Shown in pieces: positions 22,892-33,655 of a stretch of DNA of 64,000 nt (the stretch's first letter is position 1; every line of letters starts with the position of its first letter). Position numbers and translations under genes: made by a program. The notes beneath the pieces are model-generated. The model searched no databases and was not told where the DNA came from. It saw nothing but the letters and a program-made list of their open reading frames with translations. Source of the stretch: Ornithinibacillus sp. 4-3 (GTDB lineage: Bacteria; Bacillota; Bacilli; Bacillales; Amphibacillaceae). Location: contig NZ_CP162599.1 in assembly GCF_040958695.1 (NCBI RefSeq), positions 3,506,001 through 3,570,000 on the forward strand, given 5' to 3'.

Positions 22892-23866
22892 TTACTCTTC
22901 AGGATCCATAACAAGATTCGGCTTGCGAATTAAACTATGTTCTCCATCAACAAAACGAACAGTTCCGCTCTTCGCACGCATAACAATTGTTTGTGTCGTT
23001 GCTTTTGTACCTGTAAATTGTACTCCTTTAAGCAGTTCTCCATCCGTAATACCTGTCGCTGCAAAAATGGCATCATCTCCACCAACAAGGTCTTCCATGT
23101 AAAATACTTTATTAATATCAGTAATACCCATTTTCTTACAACGCTCTTCTTCTTCTTCATTAGATGGAACAAGCTGGCCTTGAAGTTCTCCACCTAAACA
23201 TTTTAATGCTACTGCCGCAAGAACCCCTTCTGGAGCACCTCCAATACCAAGCATAATATCTACACCCGTCTGTTTGAATGCTGTGTTGATCGCTGCAGCA
23301 ACATCGCCAGCAGGAATTAATTTAATACGTGCTCCTGCTTCGCGAATTTCATTGATTAATTCTTGATGGCGTGGACGATCTAGAACAATCGCAAGAAGGT
23401 CTTCAATATTCTTATTTTTCGCTTCAGCTACTGCCTTTAAATTATCATATGTAGAAGCATTAATATCTACTTTTCCAACTGCTTCGGGTCCAACAGCAAT
23501 CTTCCTCATATACATATCTGGTGCATGTAATAAAGTATTGTGGTCAGCAATTGCAATAACTGCTAATGCATTCCATGTTCCTTGAGCAACAATATTTGTT
23601 CCTTCTACCGGATCTACTGCTATATCTACCAGAGGGCCTGAACCTGTCCCAAGCTTTTCACCAATATAAAGCATTGGTGCTTCATCCATTTCTCCTTCTC
23701 CAATTACAACTGTTCCTTGCATCGGAATAGTATCAAATACAGTACGCATTGCTGTTGTTGCTGCATCATCAGCTTCGTCTTTCTTGCCTCTTCCCATCCA
23801 ACGTGCAGAAGATAAGGCTGCTGCTTCTGTTACACGTACAAGTTCCATTGTTAAACTTCTATCCAC
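22892..23866 (-). CDS. glpX: Fructose-1,6-bisphosphatase class II
   Basis: Gluconeogenic phosphatase of 324 residues. The metal-binding sites [11 protein letters not shown] and DPVEGTN are present, and [12 protein letters not shown] is typical of GlpX. The start is a GTG (23864-23866) preceded by GAGGGAG; the overlapping ATG is out of frame. It lies 143 bases downstream of murA2, the same order as in B. subtilis. Confidence 0.96.
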   Translation of the reverse strand: MDRSLTMELVRVTEAAALSSARWMGRGKKDEADDAATTAMRTVFDTIPMQGTVVIGEGEMDEAPMLYIGEKLGTGSGPLVDIAVDPVEGTNIVAQGTWNALAVIAIADHNTLLHAPDMYMRKIAVGPEAVGKVDINASTYDNLKAVAEAKNKNIEDLLAIVLDRPRHQELINEIREAGARIKLIPAGDVAAAINTAFKQTGVDIMLGIGGAPEGVLAAVALKCLGGELQGQLVPSNEEEEERCKKMGITDINKVFYMEDLVGGDDAIFAATGITDGELLKGVQFTGTKATTQTIVMRAKSGTVRFVDGEHSLIRKPNLVMDPEE

Positions 23867-24009
23867 ATGAATCTCTCCCTCTGAGTATATATAAAAGTAA
23901 ACCTTCCATCCGCAGAAAGTCTCATATCTACGGATAGTTAGTGAATCAATTTGGTTTTCTGACTGTTACCCTTTTTCCTAAAGTGTAGAGTCAGATCAAC
24001 AGCTAAGCT

Positions 24010-25305
24010 TTATTGACCTTGTACTTGCTCCACTTCTTCTGTGTTCAAGTCTTCGCGCCAAACATTTGCCCCTAATTGCAATAATTTTTCTGTAATTTGT
24101 TCATAACCACGATCTACATGTTCTAAGCCTGTTACTTCTGTAATTCCTTCTGCCATTAAACCTGCAATAATTAAAGCAGCACCAGCACGTAAATCAGATG
24201 CCTTCACCTTCGCTCCTTGTAACTTAACAGGACCAGAAACAATGGCAGAGCCGCCTTCTACTTTAATTTGCGCATTCATTCTTCGAAGTTCATCAATATG
24301 TTTAAAGCGCGAAGAATAAATTGTATCTGTAACAACTCCAGTTCCTTCTGCTTTTGTTAGCAGGGAAGTGAGTGGTTGCTGTAAATCTGTCGGAAATCCT
24401 GGATAGACTAGTGTTTTAATATCGACACTTTTCAACGGCTTATTTGAAACAATAAGTAATTGTTCATCACTTTCTTCTATTACTACACCCATTTCACGCA
24501 ACTTAGCTAATAATGATTCTAAATGTTGGGGAATTACATTATCAATGATGATCTCTTTTCCTTGGGCAGCAGCTAAAACAGCAAAGGTACCTGCTTCAAT
24601 TCTGTCAGGTATAATCGTATGTTTACAGCCATGTAAGGTATCAACGCCCTCTATTCGAATAACATCTGTACCTGCACCTTTGATTTTCGCACCCATATTC
24701 GTTAGTAACGTAGCCACATCAATAATTTCAGGCTCTTTCGCTGCATTTTCAATAATTGTTTTTCCTTTTGCTTTCACTGCAGCAAGCATAATATTAATCG
24801 TTGCTCCAACACTAACAACATCCAAATAAATTCTTGCTCCTGTTAGCTGTTTTGCACGAATATAAATTGCTCCATGCTCATTCGTCACTTCTGCACCAAG
24901 TGCTTCGAAACCTTTAATATGCTGGTCAATTGGACGTGGTCCTAACGGGCAGCCACCTGGCAATCCAATCACCGCTTCATTAAACTTCCCAAGCATTGCT
25001 CCCATAAAATAATAAGATGCACGTAATTTCTTTACCTTACCATTTGGTAATGGCATAGATACCATATTTGTCGGATCAATAGATACAGTATCCTGATGAA
25101 GCCGATTCCAAGTTACATTTCCACCAATTTCTTCGATAAGATCTCCAAGGATTCTTACATCAGAAATATTTGGCAAATCTTCAATTGTCACTTCAGAATC
25201 AGCCAAAATCGCAGCAGGAAGAAGTGCAACAGCACTATTTTTCGCACCACCAATTCTCACTTTTCCATTTAATAAATGGCCGCCCTCTATCAACATTTTT
25301 TGCAT
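24010..25305 (-). CDS. murA2: UDP-N-acetylglucosamine 1-carboxyvinyltransferase (second MurA)
   Basis: First committed step of peptidoglycan synthesis, transferring enolpyruvate from PEP to UDP-GlcNAc. The 431-residue protein has the [14 protein letters not shown]-terminus and the catalytic Cys119 in [12 protein letters not shown], so it should be sensitive to fosfomycin. Position between glpX and the transaldolase gene identifies it as the murAB (murZ) copy; the main murA lies near the other end of the atp region in B. subtilis. Confidence 0.95.
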   Translation of the reverse strand: MQKMLIEGGHLLNGKVRIGGAKNSAVALLPAAILADSEVTIEDLPNISDVRILGDLIEEIGGNVTWNRLHQDTVSIDPTNMVSMPLPNGKVKKLRASYYFMGAMLGKFNEAVIGLPGGCPLGPRPIDQHIKGFEALGAEVTNEHGAIYIRAKQLTGARIYLDVVSVGATINIMLAAVKAKGKTIIENAAKEPEIIDVATLLTNMGAKIKGAGTDVIRIEGVDTLHGCKHTIIPDRIEAGTFAVLAAAQGKEIIIDNVIPQHLESLLAKLREMGVVIEESDEQLLIVSNKPLKSVDIKTLVYPGFPTDLQQPLTSLLTKAEGTGVVTDTIYSSRFKHIDELRRMNAQIKVEGGSAIVSGPVKLQGAKVKASDLRAGAALIIAGLMAEGITEVTGLEHVDRGYEQITEKLLQLGANVWREDLNTEEVEQVQGQ

Positions 25306-25348
25306 ATAAAAACCTCGCTCTGTCGAAGCACATCATGCAATGAATATT

Positions 25349-25371
25349 TGTTCATTTATGTTAAATGAACA
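25349..25371. repeat. Perfect inverted repeat upstream of murA2
   Basis: TGTTCATTT / AAATGAACA (25349-25357, 25363-25371) with a 5-base loop, 44 bases before the murA2 start. No T-run follows on the minus strand. It may be an operator or a leader hairpin. Confidence 0.4.
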
Positions 25372-25493
25372 GCTTTCTTATTCAGCTTGCCTACGTGCAT
25401 TTCATTATATTATTTATCATTCAAATGCCTTTGGTTATTACATTAATTAGATATTTTTACTTTATGCATTAACTGGCATTTCATACAAATGAA

Positions 25494-26132
25494 TTATTTA
25501 TTCCAATCTGCTAAAAACTGTTCGATACCTTTATCTGTTAACGGATGTTTCACAAGCTGAGCTAGGACGTTGTAAGGAATTGTTGCAATATGTGCTCCGT
25601 TTAATGCTGATTCCGTTACATGCAATGGATGACGAATAGATGCAGCAATAATTTCTGTTGGTATACCATGAAGATCAAACATCTCTGAGATGGATCCAAT
25701 GAGACTCATACCATCATGACCAATATCATCTAATCTCCCAATAAATGGTGACACATAAGTTGCACCAGCACGTGCTGCTAATAAAGCTTGGTTAGCATTA
25801 AAAATCAAAGTAACATTTGTAGTAATTCCAAGATCACTCAAAGCTTTAACCGCTTTTAGCCCTTCCAAGGTCATCGGGATTTTCACTGTAATATTAGGTG
25901 CAATTGCTGCTAGTTCTTTTCCTTCAGCAATCATTCCTTCCGCATCTTCCGCAATTACTTCAGCACTAACAGATCCTTCTGTTACCTCTGATGTAATTTC
26001 TCTTAAACGATCATGAAATGAAACTCCTTCTTTTGCAACAAGACTAGGGTTCGTTGTCACACCAGCTAGAACACCTAATTCATTTGCAGCTCGAATCTCC
26101 TCAATATTGGCTGTATCAATAAAAAATTTCAT
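25494..26132 (-). CDS. ywjH: Transaldolase-like protein (fructose-6-phosphate aldolase type)
   Basis: Small class I aldolase of 212 residues in the TalC/FSA family. [13 protein letters not shown] and [11 protein letters not shown] mark the N-terminus; the Schiff-base Lys is in NITVKIPMT (about residue 85). Whether it acts as transaldolase or fructose-6-phosphate aldolase cannot be told from sequence. The start is ATG 26130-26132, 8 bases after GAGGGA; an ATG directly on that site is rejected. Confidence 0.92.
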   Translation of the reverse strand: MKFFIDTANIEEIRAANELGVLAGVTTNPSLVAKEGVSFHDRLREITSEVTEGSVSAEVIAEDAEGMIAEGKELAAIAPNITVKIPMTLEGLKAVKALSDLGITTNVTLIFNANQALLAARAGATYVSPFIGRLDDIGHDGMSLIGSISEMFDLHGIPTEIIAASIRHPLHVTESALNGAHIATIPYNVLAQLVKHPLTDKGIEQFLADWNK

Positions 26133-26213
26133 TTGTCCCATCCCTCTTTTCTACATAATTATATAATTATTTATTGCACTTGTACTCCAAAAAATCACTC
26201 AATAGTTATACAA

Positions 26214-27080
26214 TTATTTAGCTTGTCCAGAAGAGCCAAATTCACGCATTTTCTTAATAACAGCTTCCTTAATTGCTTCACGTCCAGGTCCTAAATATTT
26301 TCTTGGATCATATACTTTTGAATCTGCATTTAATACTTCACGAACTACTCTTGTTTGTTCAATTTGGTTCTCTGTATTTACATTAATTTTCGCTGTTCCT
26401 AATGAAATTGCACGTTGAATATCCTTTAAAGGAATTCCTGTACCACCATGTAAAACTAAAGGAATATTTGTTAAATTCATTACTTCTTCCATACGATCAA
26501 AGCCTAAATTAGGTTCGCCTTTATAAGGGCCATGAACTGAACCAAGTGCAGGTGCAAAGCAGTCTACATTAGTTTCTTTCACTAATTTCTCACATTCAGC
26601 AGGGATAGCATAAGCTGCTTCTGCATCTTCTACGATTAAGTCATCCTCTTGTCCGCCGATTCTTCCTAATTCAGCTTCTACAGAAACACCATGTAGATGA
26701 GCTAATTCAACTACTTTCTGTGTTAATGCAATATTCTCTTCTAATGGTAGATGTGATCCATCAATCATGACAGAAGTAAATCCTGCTTGAATTGCTTTAG
26801 CACACTCTGCAAAGCTTGCACCATGATCTAGGTGGATTGCTACAGGAACAGTAGTTCCATATTCTTCCATCAATGCTTTTGCTGTTGCAACAGCAACTTT
26901 AAATCCACCCATATATTTTGCTGCACCACTGGATACTCCTAAAATAACTGGAGATTTTTCTTCTTCTGCTGCTTGTAGGATTGCTTGTACATATTCTAAA
27001 TTATTTATGTTAAATTGGCCGACTGCGTAACTCTTTTCTTTGGCAATTTCGAGCATTTCTTTCATTGATACTAGTGACAT
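26214..27080 (-). CDS. fbaA: Fructose-bisphosphate aldolase class II
   Basis: Zinc-dependent glycolytic aldolase of 288 residues. Zinc ligands and active-site residues lie in [32 protein letters not shown] and [10 protein letters not shown]. Start is ATG 27078-27080 with GGGAGG 7 bases upstream. It lies 81 bases upstream of ywjH. In B. subtilis spo0F precedes fbaA; here the preceding gene is pyrG. Confidence 0.97.
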   Translation of the reverse strand: MSLVSMKEMLEIAKEKSYAVGQFNINNLEYVQAILQAAEEEKSPVILGVSSGAAKYMGGFKVAVATAKALMEEYGTTVPVAIHLDHGASFAECAKAIQAGFTSVMIDGSHLPLEENIALTQKVVELAHLHGVSVEAELGRIGGQEDDLIVEDAEAAYAIPAECEKLVKETNVDCFAPALGSVHGPYKGEPNLGFDRMEEVMNLTNIPLVLHGGTGIPLKDIQRAISLGTAKINVNTENQIEQTRVVREVLNADSKVYDPRKYLGPGREAIKEAVIKKMREFGSSGQAK

Positions 27081-27112
27081 GATTTGTCCTCCCTTTTTCA
27101 AAACAAAATTAG

Positions 27113-27144
27113 AAAACTCGGCTTATCGCCAAGTTTTTATGGCG
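27113..27144 (-). promoter_or_regulatory. Two mutually exclusive hairpins in the fbaA leader
   Basis: On the minus strand hairpin A pairs CTTGGC (27128-27133) with GCCGAG (27117-27122) and is followed by TTTT, like a terminator. Hairpin B pairs CGCCA (27140-27144) with TGGCG (27127-27131), using the same TTGGC bases. The two cannot form together. This could be an attenuator of fbaA, or hairpin A could be a leftover terminator. Confidence 0.4.
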
Positions 27145-27621
27145 CAAAGCCTTCTTTATACTTATGTAGTAGGTAAATTTCATACTTCTCTCTCTGTTAA
27201 AAAAATATTATATGTATTAAGAATACCAACTACATGAAATCGGTGCAACTACAAGCGACCAAATAGATTTAAGTTAAGAAAAATGTGAAAATAAATTGAT
27301 ATATTTTCTTAATGATTTAGTCACATATTTTCTTTACCCTTTTTGTAATTAGAATAGACATAATTAAGATTATCATTTAAAGATTTCTTATCACAAAACA
27401 ATTCCTGCCTCAATCATGTTGAATTCAGAAGCATAGCCAAAGGTTTAGTCATAGAGAATATAATTGACATAAAACATCCAGCTATATTTAAACCACTAAT
27501 TTTTGACTTGAAATCTTAACATCTATAAGAGTTTCCGCTAGCATTATTTTAAATTTATTGCACTGCTTTTTTGCGTTAAACAGGTCATAAATCCGATTAT
27601 ATTAGTCGGATTAGTTGAAAC

Positions 27622-27656
27622 CAAAACCTCCTTGTAGTATTTCAACAAGGAGGTTC
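27622..27656 (-). terminator. Terminator after pyrG
   Basis: Long arms AAACCTCCTTGT / ACAAGGAGGTT (27624-27635, 27645-27655) a few bases past the pyrG stop. The T-run is short (TTTTGG), but the stem is very stable. Confidence 0.8.
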
Positions 27657-27666
27657 TTATCTATAT

Positions 27667-29298
<1,632 letters not shown>

Positions 29299-29547
29299 TC
29301 ATCAGCATATCGTTGAATTATGTAACCCAGTCAACCTTTTTCACACGTAATTCTTTCCGTCTTATATCTTTTTGGCATATACCCTTTTATTATCTTTTCT
29401 TAACAAAAAATATAAGCCTTTATTTAGACGAATATATCATATATCGATTACACCCCTACGTAATTGCTTCCAGATTTTTAATAGTTTATCTCGAAAAATC
29501 TGTAGCATCTGCCAGAGGCTTTATCTTAATTCAACCAGAATTTGATT

Positions 29548-29596
29548 CGGACTAAATAAGAAAGGAAAAAATACTTTTTATTCCTTGTTTAGTCGG
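29548..29596 (-). other. Long hairpin in the pyrG leader, after the attenuator
   Basis: Arms GGACTAAA-family and TTTAGTCG-family at 29549-29568 and 29580-29595 pair with a few mismatches. No T-run follows. It lies in the unusually long leader (about 360 bases) between attenuator and pyrG start. The role is unknown. Confidence 0.4.
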
Positions 29597-29617
29597 GAGT
29601 ATTCTGCTGAATTGAAA

Positions 29618-29687
29618 ATAAAACAACAAAAGCGCTTCCCCTATTATTTAAAAGGGAAACGCTTTTCATTCATCATTTAAAGAGCCC
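29618..29687 (-). promoter_or_regulatory. CTP-sensing transcription attenuator of pyrG
   Basis: The predicted transcript begins GGGCTC (+1 at 29687), exactly the start known for B. subtilis pyrG, where low CTP stalls the polymerase at the C and G residues are added repeatedly. A hairpin follows whose 5' arm (29654-29666) holds the pyrimidine tract TTTCCC and whose 3' arm (29628-29641) leads to a T-rich run. An added G tract could pair with the pyrimidine tract and prevent termination. Mechanism is from the established B. subtilis system; the match of start site and stem is seen here. Confidence 0.8.
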
Positions 29688-29694
29688 AATAAGA

Positions 29695-29723
29695 ATTCTA
29701 CTCATATGCTCAAAAAAAGTCAA
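29695..29723 (-). promoter_or_regulatory. Sigma-A promoter of pyrG
   Basis: On the minus strand -35 TTGACT (29718-29723), a 17-base spacer and -10 TAGAAT (29695-29700), then 7 bases to the GGGCTC start. Only about 90 bases separate it from the rpoE stop. Confidence 0.85.
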
Positions 29724-29810
29724 GTACAAAAAAATGTACATTCTAACTAAATTAATAATTGCTTTAACGCTTGAAACTACACTATAGAAATTAGTTTCAA
29801 CATAACAATT

Positions 29811-30101
29811 TTATTCTACAATAGCTTCTTCAACTTCTTTATTTTTCCACTCTCTGTTAAATCTCTTTAATGCCCAAACATTTGAGCCCTTCGTAATAAA
29901 ATTACCATCCATATTCAAATCTGTATAAAATTGACCAACTTTTTCAGCTTTTGCTTCTTCAGATAAGCCTTTTAATTCAGCGATTTTATCATACAGCTCT
30001 GTAAATTTTAGACCGTTTTTTTCATCTATTAGTAACAGCGCTGCTAGATCGACTAAAGATGTTGATTGAAGTTCCTCTTTACTGTAGTCTTTTAAACTCA
30101 T
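29811..30101 (-). CDS. rpoE: RNA polymerase delta subunit lacking the acidic tail
   Basis: Delta subunit of the Gram-positive polymerase, which helps core recycling and makes initiation sensitive to the first nucleotide. Only the folded N-terminal HARE-type domain is present: LKDYSKEELQSTSLVDLA, GQFYTDLNMDGNFI and NVWALKRF match relatives. The protein ends at residue 96 with KEVEEAIVE. B. subtilis delta has 173 residues with a long Asp/Glu-rich tail; here the bases after the stop hold no acidic reading frame and run straight into the pyrG promoter, so the loss is not a simple frameshift. Confidence 0.9.
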   Translation of the reverse strand: MSLKDYSKEELQSTSLVDLAALLLIDEKNGLKFTELYDKIAELKGLSEEAKAEKVGQFYTDLNMDGNFITKGSNVWALKRFNREWKNKEVEEAIVE

Positions 30102-30239
30102 GCCGTATTCTCCCCTTTATTGCATGTGTGATTAATTGCCTTATTATTCAGCAATTAATACATTATAATCAAATTCATCATAGATATGCTACATAAAATC
30201 TCCGACAAAATCAATCATTAAAAAGACCTTTTTATTTTA

Positions 30240-30290
30240 TAAAACAAATCTCCACTCCGCAAAGAAATTATTTTCCCTGCGGAGTGGCTA
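30240..30290 (-). terminator. Terminator after the TetR gene
   Basis: Perfect 10-base arms CCACTCCGCA / TGCGGAGTGG (30252-30261, 30278-30287), followed on the minus strand by AGATTTGTTTT. Confidence 0.8.
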
Positions 30291-30333
30291 GATGAACGAA
30301 TTAAATTTCAGCTAACTGATGCATATGCTTAGA

Positions 30334-30972
30334 TTATTTCTCATCTGCTATTTGATCTTGTTCGATTTCTAAAGCTAATATCAAATAATGAATTTGCTTT
30401 TTAATGTATTCTTCTATTGTAAATTGCTTTTGTAATGCCCAACGGCGAAAGCCCCACATCTGCCCTTGAACAAAAATGTTATTTGCCAACAATTCCGCAT
30501 CTTTAGCAGTTATTTCATGAGGTACGCATGTAACAATGACCCATTTTAACATGCTGACCATATCACGCTCTTTTTCTAACACGTATGTCTTCGCATGATC
30601 ATGTAGTGATTTAACTTCCTGATACATAATAATTACTTCATCTTGTATCTCATCCATAAATTGGAAATACAATTCAATTACAGTAATTAAACTTTGAATC
30701 GATGGCTTCTTAAAATCAATGGTTGCCTTCAGACGATCATGTACTTGCTCGTAAATATAATCACAAACAAGGAATAAAATATCCTCTTTTGTACTGATAT
30801 ACTCATAAAGGGTACCAATGCTAAACCCGGATGCTTTCGCGATTTCCCTTGTTGTTGTACGATGGAAGCCTTTTTCCTTAAAGAGTGCAATTGCAGCTTT
30901 AATCATTTGCTCCCTACGCTTTTCAACTAAATCTAAATCTTTGACCGTTGAACGAATCGAATCCTGGTTCAT
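30334..30972 (-). CDS. TetR family regulator, probably of fatty-acid degradation
   Basis: Dimeric repressor of about 212 residues. The N-terminal helix-turn-helix is in FHRTTTREIAKASGFSIG, followed by TLYEYISTKEDIL; the rest is a helical ligand domain. The place beside 3-hydroxyacyl-CoA dehydrogenase and thiolase genes suggests control by acyl-CoA, as for FadR of B. subtilis. The start could be ATG 30972 (behind AGAGG) or ATG 30996. It lies 232 bases upstream of rpoE. Confidence 0.88.
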   Translation of the reverse strand: MNQDSIRSTVKDLDLVEKRREQMIKAAIALFKEKGFHRTTTREIAKASGFSIGTLYEYISTKEDILFLVCDYIYEQVHDRLKATIDFKKPSIQSLITVIELYFQFMDEIQDEVIIMYQEVKSLHDHAKTYVLEKERDMVSMLKWVIVTCVPHEITAKDAELLANNIFVQGQMWGFRRWALQKQFTIEEYIKKQIHYLILALEIEQDQIADEK

Positions 30973-31380
30973 TAAATTCACATCCTCTTTATTCATTTTC
31001 CTTACCTATTTCTCCTGCTTTATTGTAACAATGCGAGAGACAAAAGAGTTTATTATTTAGCTAATTCCAAACATATATTGTGCGAATACCCGCTTCGGAA
31101 ATATACTTCGCTTTCCGTGGGCGGCTGATGAGCCTCCTCGTGCTGTGCGCACTCCGGGGTCTCACCTAGGCCTTCCTCCCACAGGAGTCTACGTATATTT
31201 CCTACGCTTTATTTGAACTTTATTCGTTTTTTATGCTAATCACATTTTTGTCTCAACCTTGCCATTAAAATCTATAACTTCTACTGAGATTTTATCTCTC
31301 TTATACCATACAGATTGCGCTCCTACCGCAAATCATTTTGCCATTAGAGCTTCTAGTATGCAAGAGATTTATTTTCTATT
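30973..31380. other. Gap between tetR and the dehydrogenase gene, no acdA
   Basis: The 408 bases hold the dispersed repeat at 31090-31208 and AT-rich flanks; no gene. In B. subtilis and relatives an acyl-CoA dehydrogenase gene (acdA) lies at this position between rpoE and ywjF. No trace of it was recognised. Confidence 0.55.
31090..31208. repeat. Dispersed Bacillaceae repeat with inverted ends
   Basis: A block of about 120 bases, clearly richer in G and C than its surroundings, is bounded by GGAAATATAC (31097-31106) and GTATATTTCC (31193-31202), a perfect 10-base inverted repeat, with inner GTGGG / CCCAC. The centre reads CCTCCTCGTGC and ACTCCGGGGTCTCACCT. I recognise this wording from short non-coding repeats scattered in many Bacillaceae genomes. 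No ORF lies in it. Confidence 0.8.
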
Positions 31381-32232
31381 TTAATCATATTGGTAAAATC
31401 CGCGACCTGTTTTCTTGCCAAGCCAGCCTGCTTTTACATATTTCTTTAAGAGAGGACATGGACGATACTTGCTATCACCAAATCCTTCATGCAATACTTC
31501 CATAATTGCTAGAACGGTATCCAGTCCAATAAAATCAGCTAAGGTTAGAGGTCCCATTGGATGGTTCATTCCTAGCTTCATCACTGTATCCACATCTTCT
31601 ACAGAAGCTACACCTTCATAAACGGTATAAATCGCTTCATTAATCATTGGAATTAAAATTCGGTTAGCAACAAACCCTGGGAAATCATTAACTTCTACAG
31701 GTGTTTTGCCTAAGTTAATTGCGATATTTCGAATCGTTTCATAAGTTTCTTCACTCGTCTGTAATCCTTTAATAACCTCAACAAGCTTCATCACGGGTAC
31801 TGGATTCATAAAATGCATACCAATCACCTGTTCAGGACGCTTTGTTAATGCTGCAATATCTGTAATTGGTAAAGAGGATGTGTTTGTAGCTAAAATAGCA
31901 TGTGCTGGTGCAATTTCATCAAGCTGCTGAAATACACTTGCTTTGACATCCATATTCTCTATAACTGCTTCAATCACTAAATCACAATCTGATGAAGCTT
32001 CTAGAGATGATGAAGATGTTAAGCGTGCCAATGTTGCTTCTTTATCTTCCTCATTGATTCGTTCTTTTTCAACCGCACGCGTTAGTAGCTTTTCTATGTT
32101 TCCTAAGCCTTTTTCTAATGCAGCTTCATTCATATCATTTAAAACAACATGGAATCCAGCTTGTGCACATACTTGAGCAATACCGGAACCCATCTGCCCT
32201 GCACCAATCACCATGATTTTCTTTATCGCCAT
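31381..32232 (-). CDS. mmgB: 3-hydroxybutyryl-CoA / 3-hydroxyacyl-CoA dehydrogenase
   Basis: NAD(P)-dependent enzyme of 283 residues oxidising 3-hydroxyacyl-CoA. The Rossmann motif is [13 protein letters not shown]; the catalytic His lies in [28 protein letters not shown] and [13 protein letters not shown] are conserved. It lies 39 bases downstream of the thiolase gene and forms an operon with it. The two together convert 3-hydroxyacyl-CoA to two thioester units or act in the reverse direction. Confidence 0.94.
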   Translation of the reverse strand: MAIKKIMVIGAGQMGSGIAQVCAQAGFHVVLNDMNEAALEKGLGNIEKLLTRAVEKERINEEDKEATLARLTSSSSLEASSDCDLVIEAVIENMDVKASVFQQLDEIAPAHAILATNTSSLPITDIAALTKRPEQVIGMHFMNPVPVMKLVEVIKGLQTSEETYETIRNIAINLGKTPVEVNDFPGFVANRILIPMINEAIYTVYEGVASVEDVDTVMKLGMNHPMGPLTLADFIGLDTVLAIMEVLHEGFGDSKYRPCPLLKKYVKAGWLGKKTGRGFYQYD

Positions 32233-32271
32233 GTTATATTTCCTCCCTCAACATTTACAAGAATTGCTTTA

Positions 32272-33459
32272 TTACTGTTTTGGAACTTCGATAAGCATTG
32301 CATCACCTTGACCGCCTCCACTGCAAATTGCCGCAATACCAAGGCCGCCTCCTCGACGTTTCAATTCATGAATTAATGTTAAAATAACACGTGCACCACT
32401 TGCACCAATTGGATGGCCTAATGCAACAGCTCCACCATTTACATTTACCTTTTCAGGATCGAGCCTAGCGATCTTCCCACTTGCTAAAGCAACAGCTGCG
32501 AAAGCCTCATTAATTTCATATAAATCAATATCTTCCTGCGTTTTTCCTGTTTTCTCTAGTAATTTATTAATAACAAGCCCAGGGGTTTGCGGGAATTTTT
32601 TAGCCTCTACAGCAACCTCTGCATGACCTAAAATCACTGCCATAACTTCCTTACCTAGCTCTTTTGCTTTATCTTCAGACATTAATACAAATGCTCCTGC
32701 ACCATCATTCACTCCTGGTGCATTTCCAGCTGTAATCGTTCCTTCTGGTCCAAATGCTGGACGTAATTTTGCTAAAACTTCTACACTTGTATCTGCACGG
32801 GGTCCTTCATCTGTATCTACAACAATTGGATCACCTTTACGTTGTGGTACCTCTACAGGAACAATTTCGTCTGTAAATTTACCTTCGTTTATTGCTTTTA
32901 TCGCACGTTCATGACTACGATATGCCCATTGATCCTGCTCTTCTCGTGATAATTCAAACACTTCTGCTGTATCATTTCCATATGTGCCCATATGCACACC
33001 AGTAAAGGAGCAGGATAAACCGTCATGTATCATTAGATCAACTACACGTTTATCTCCCATACGATTACCCCAGCGTGCATCTGGTAAGAAATACGGGGCA
33101 TTACTCATGCTCTCCATACCACCAGCAATAATAGTATCTTCTTCACCTAAGCGTATTAACTGATCTGCTAATGTAACACTACGTAGTCCAGAAGCACAAA
33201 CTTTATTAATCGTTTCTGTTTTTACACTCCATGGAAGTCCAGCCTCTTTTGCTGCTTGACGTGAAGGGATTTGCCCTTGACCTCCTTGTAATACGGTTCC
33301 CATAATGACCTCATCAACTGTTTCACCATCTATTTTTGCGCGTTCTACTGCACTCTTTATCGCGATACCACCTAATTCAGATGCTGATAAATTTTTCAGT
33401 GCACCGCCGAATTTTCCAAATGGTGTTCTTGCTCCAGAAATAATCACTGTCTTTTTCAT
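32272..33459 (-). CDS. mmgA: Acetyl-CoA C-acetyltransferase (thiolase)
   Basis: Degradative or biosynthetic thiolase of 395 residues. Catalytic residues: Cys88 in [10 protein letters not shown], His349 in [11 protein letters not shown] and Cys379 in [11 protein letters not shown]. The gene begins its own transcription unit, since a terminator follows ywjF upstream, and it precedes the dehydrogenase gene by 39 bases. Confidence 0.96.
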   Translation of the reverse strand: MKKTVIISGARTPFGKFGGALKNLSASELGGIAIKSAVERAKIDGETVDEVIMGTVLQGGQGQIPSRQAAKEAGLPWSVKTETINKVCASGLRSVTLADQLIRLGEEDTIIAGGMESMSNAPYFLPDARWGNRMGDKRVVDLMIHDGLSCSFTGVHMGTYGNDTAEVFELSREEQDQWAYRSHERAIKAINEGKFTDEIVPVEVPQRKGDPIVVDTDEGPRADTSVEVLAKLRPAFGPEGTITAGNAPGVNDGAGAFVLMSEDKAKELGKEVMAVILGHAEVAVEAKKFPQTPGLVINKLLEKTGKTQEDIDLYEINEAFAAVALASGKIARLDPEKVNVNGGAVALGHPIGASGARVILTLIHELKRRGGGLGIAAICSGGGQGDAMLIEVPKQ

Positions 33460-33542
33460 AATAAATTTCCTCCTCTAAACGAAAGCACTTTTATATATTC
33501 GGACAATCTCATTTGCGGAAGCATTCTTTAAAAGGTTCATTT

Positions 33543-33562
33543 GATTGAACGCTCGCTCATTC
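33543..33562. promoter_or_regulatory. Candidate operator for the TetR regulator
   Basis: Imperfect palindrome GATTGAACGC / TCGCTCATTC (33543-33562; 7 of 10 pairs) about 85 bases before the thiolase start and just beyond the ywjF terminator. Its TGAACG...CTCATT layout resembles operators of TetR-type fatty-acid regulators. The link to the adjacent regulator is inference. Confidence 0.35.
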
Positions 33563-33571
33563 CTTATTTGT

Positions 33572-33600
33572 TAAAAAAGGGAGCATCTCTACTCCCTCAT
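33572..33600 (-). terminator. Terminator after ywjF
   Basis: Stem AGGGAG / CTCCCT (33578-33583, 33592-33597) followed by TTTTTT on the minus strand. It separates ywjF from the thiolase operon. Confidence 0.8.
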
Positions 33601-33655
33601 CTTCTTATTTTTACATTTGTCATTATAGCATGAATTAACTAAAAATTCATGCTGG

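Larger units (their letters stand above)
27081..27666. other. pyrG-fbaA gap: no spo0F
   Basis: The 586-base gap carries the fbaA leader hairpins and the pyrG terminator, but no gene. B. subtilis has spo0F and ywjG here. I looked for response-regulator motifs (a DD pair near the start, an LLDMKIPGM-like aspartate block, a lysine near the end) on the minus strand and saw none. The sequence is AT-rich and full of stops in all frames. Confidence 0.6.

Noticed and set aside
27040..27237. A 65-codon plus-strand frame in the fbaA leader
   Set aside because: Overlaps the fbaA start region on the other strand and lacks a ribosome binding site; not a spo0F remnant.
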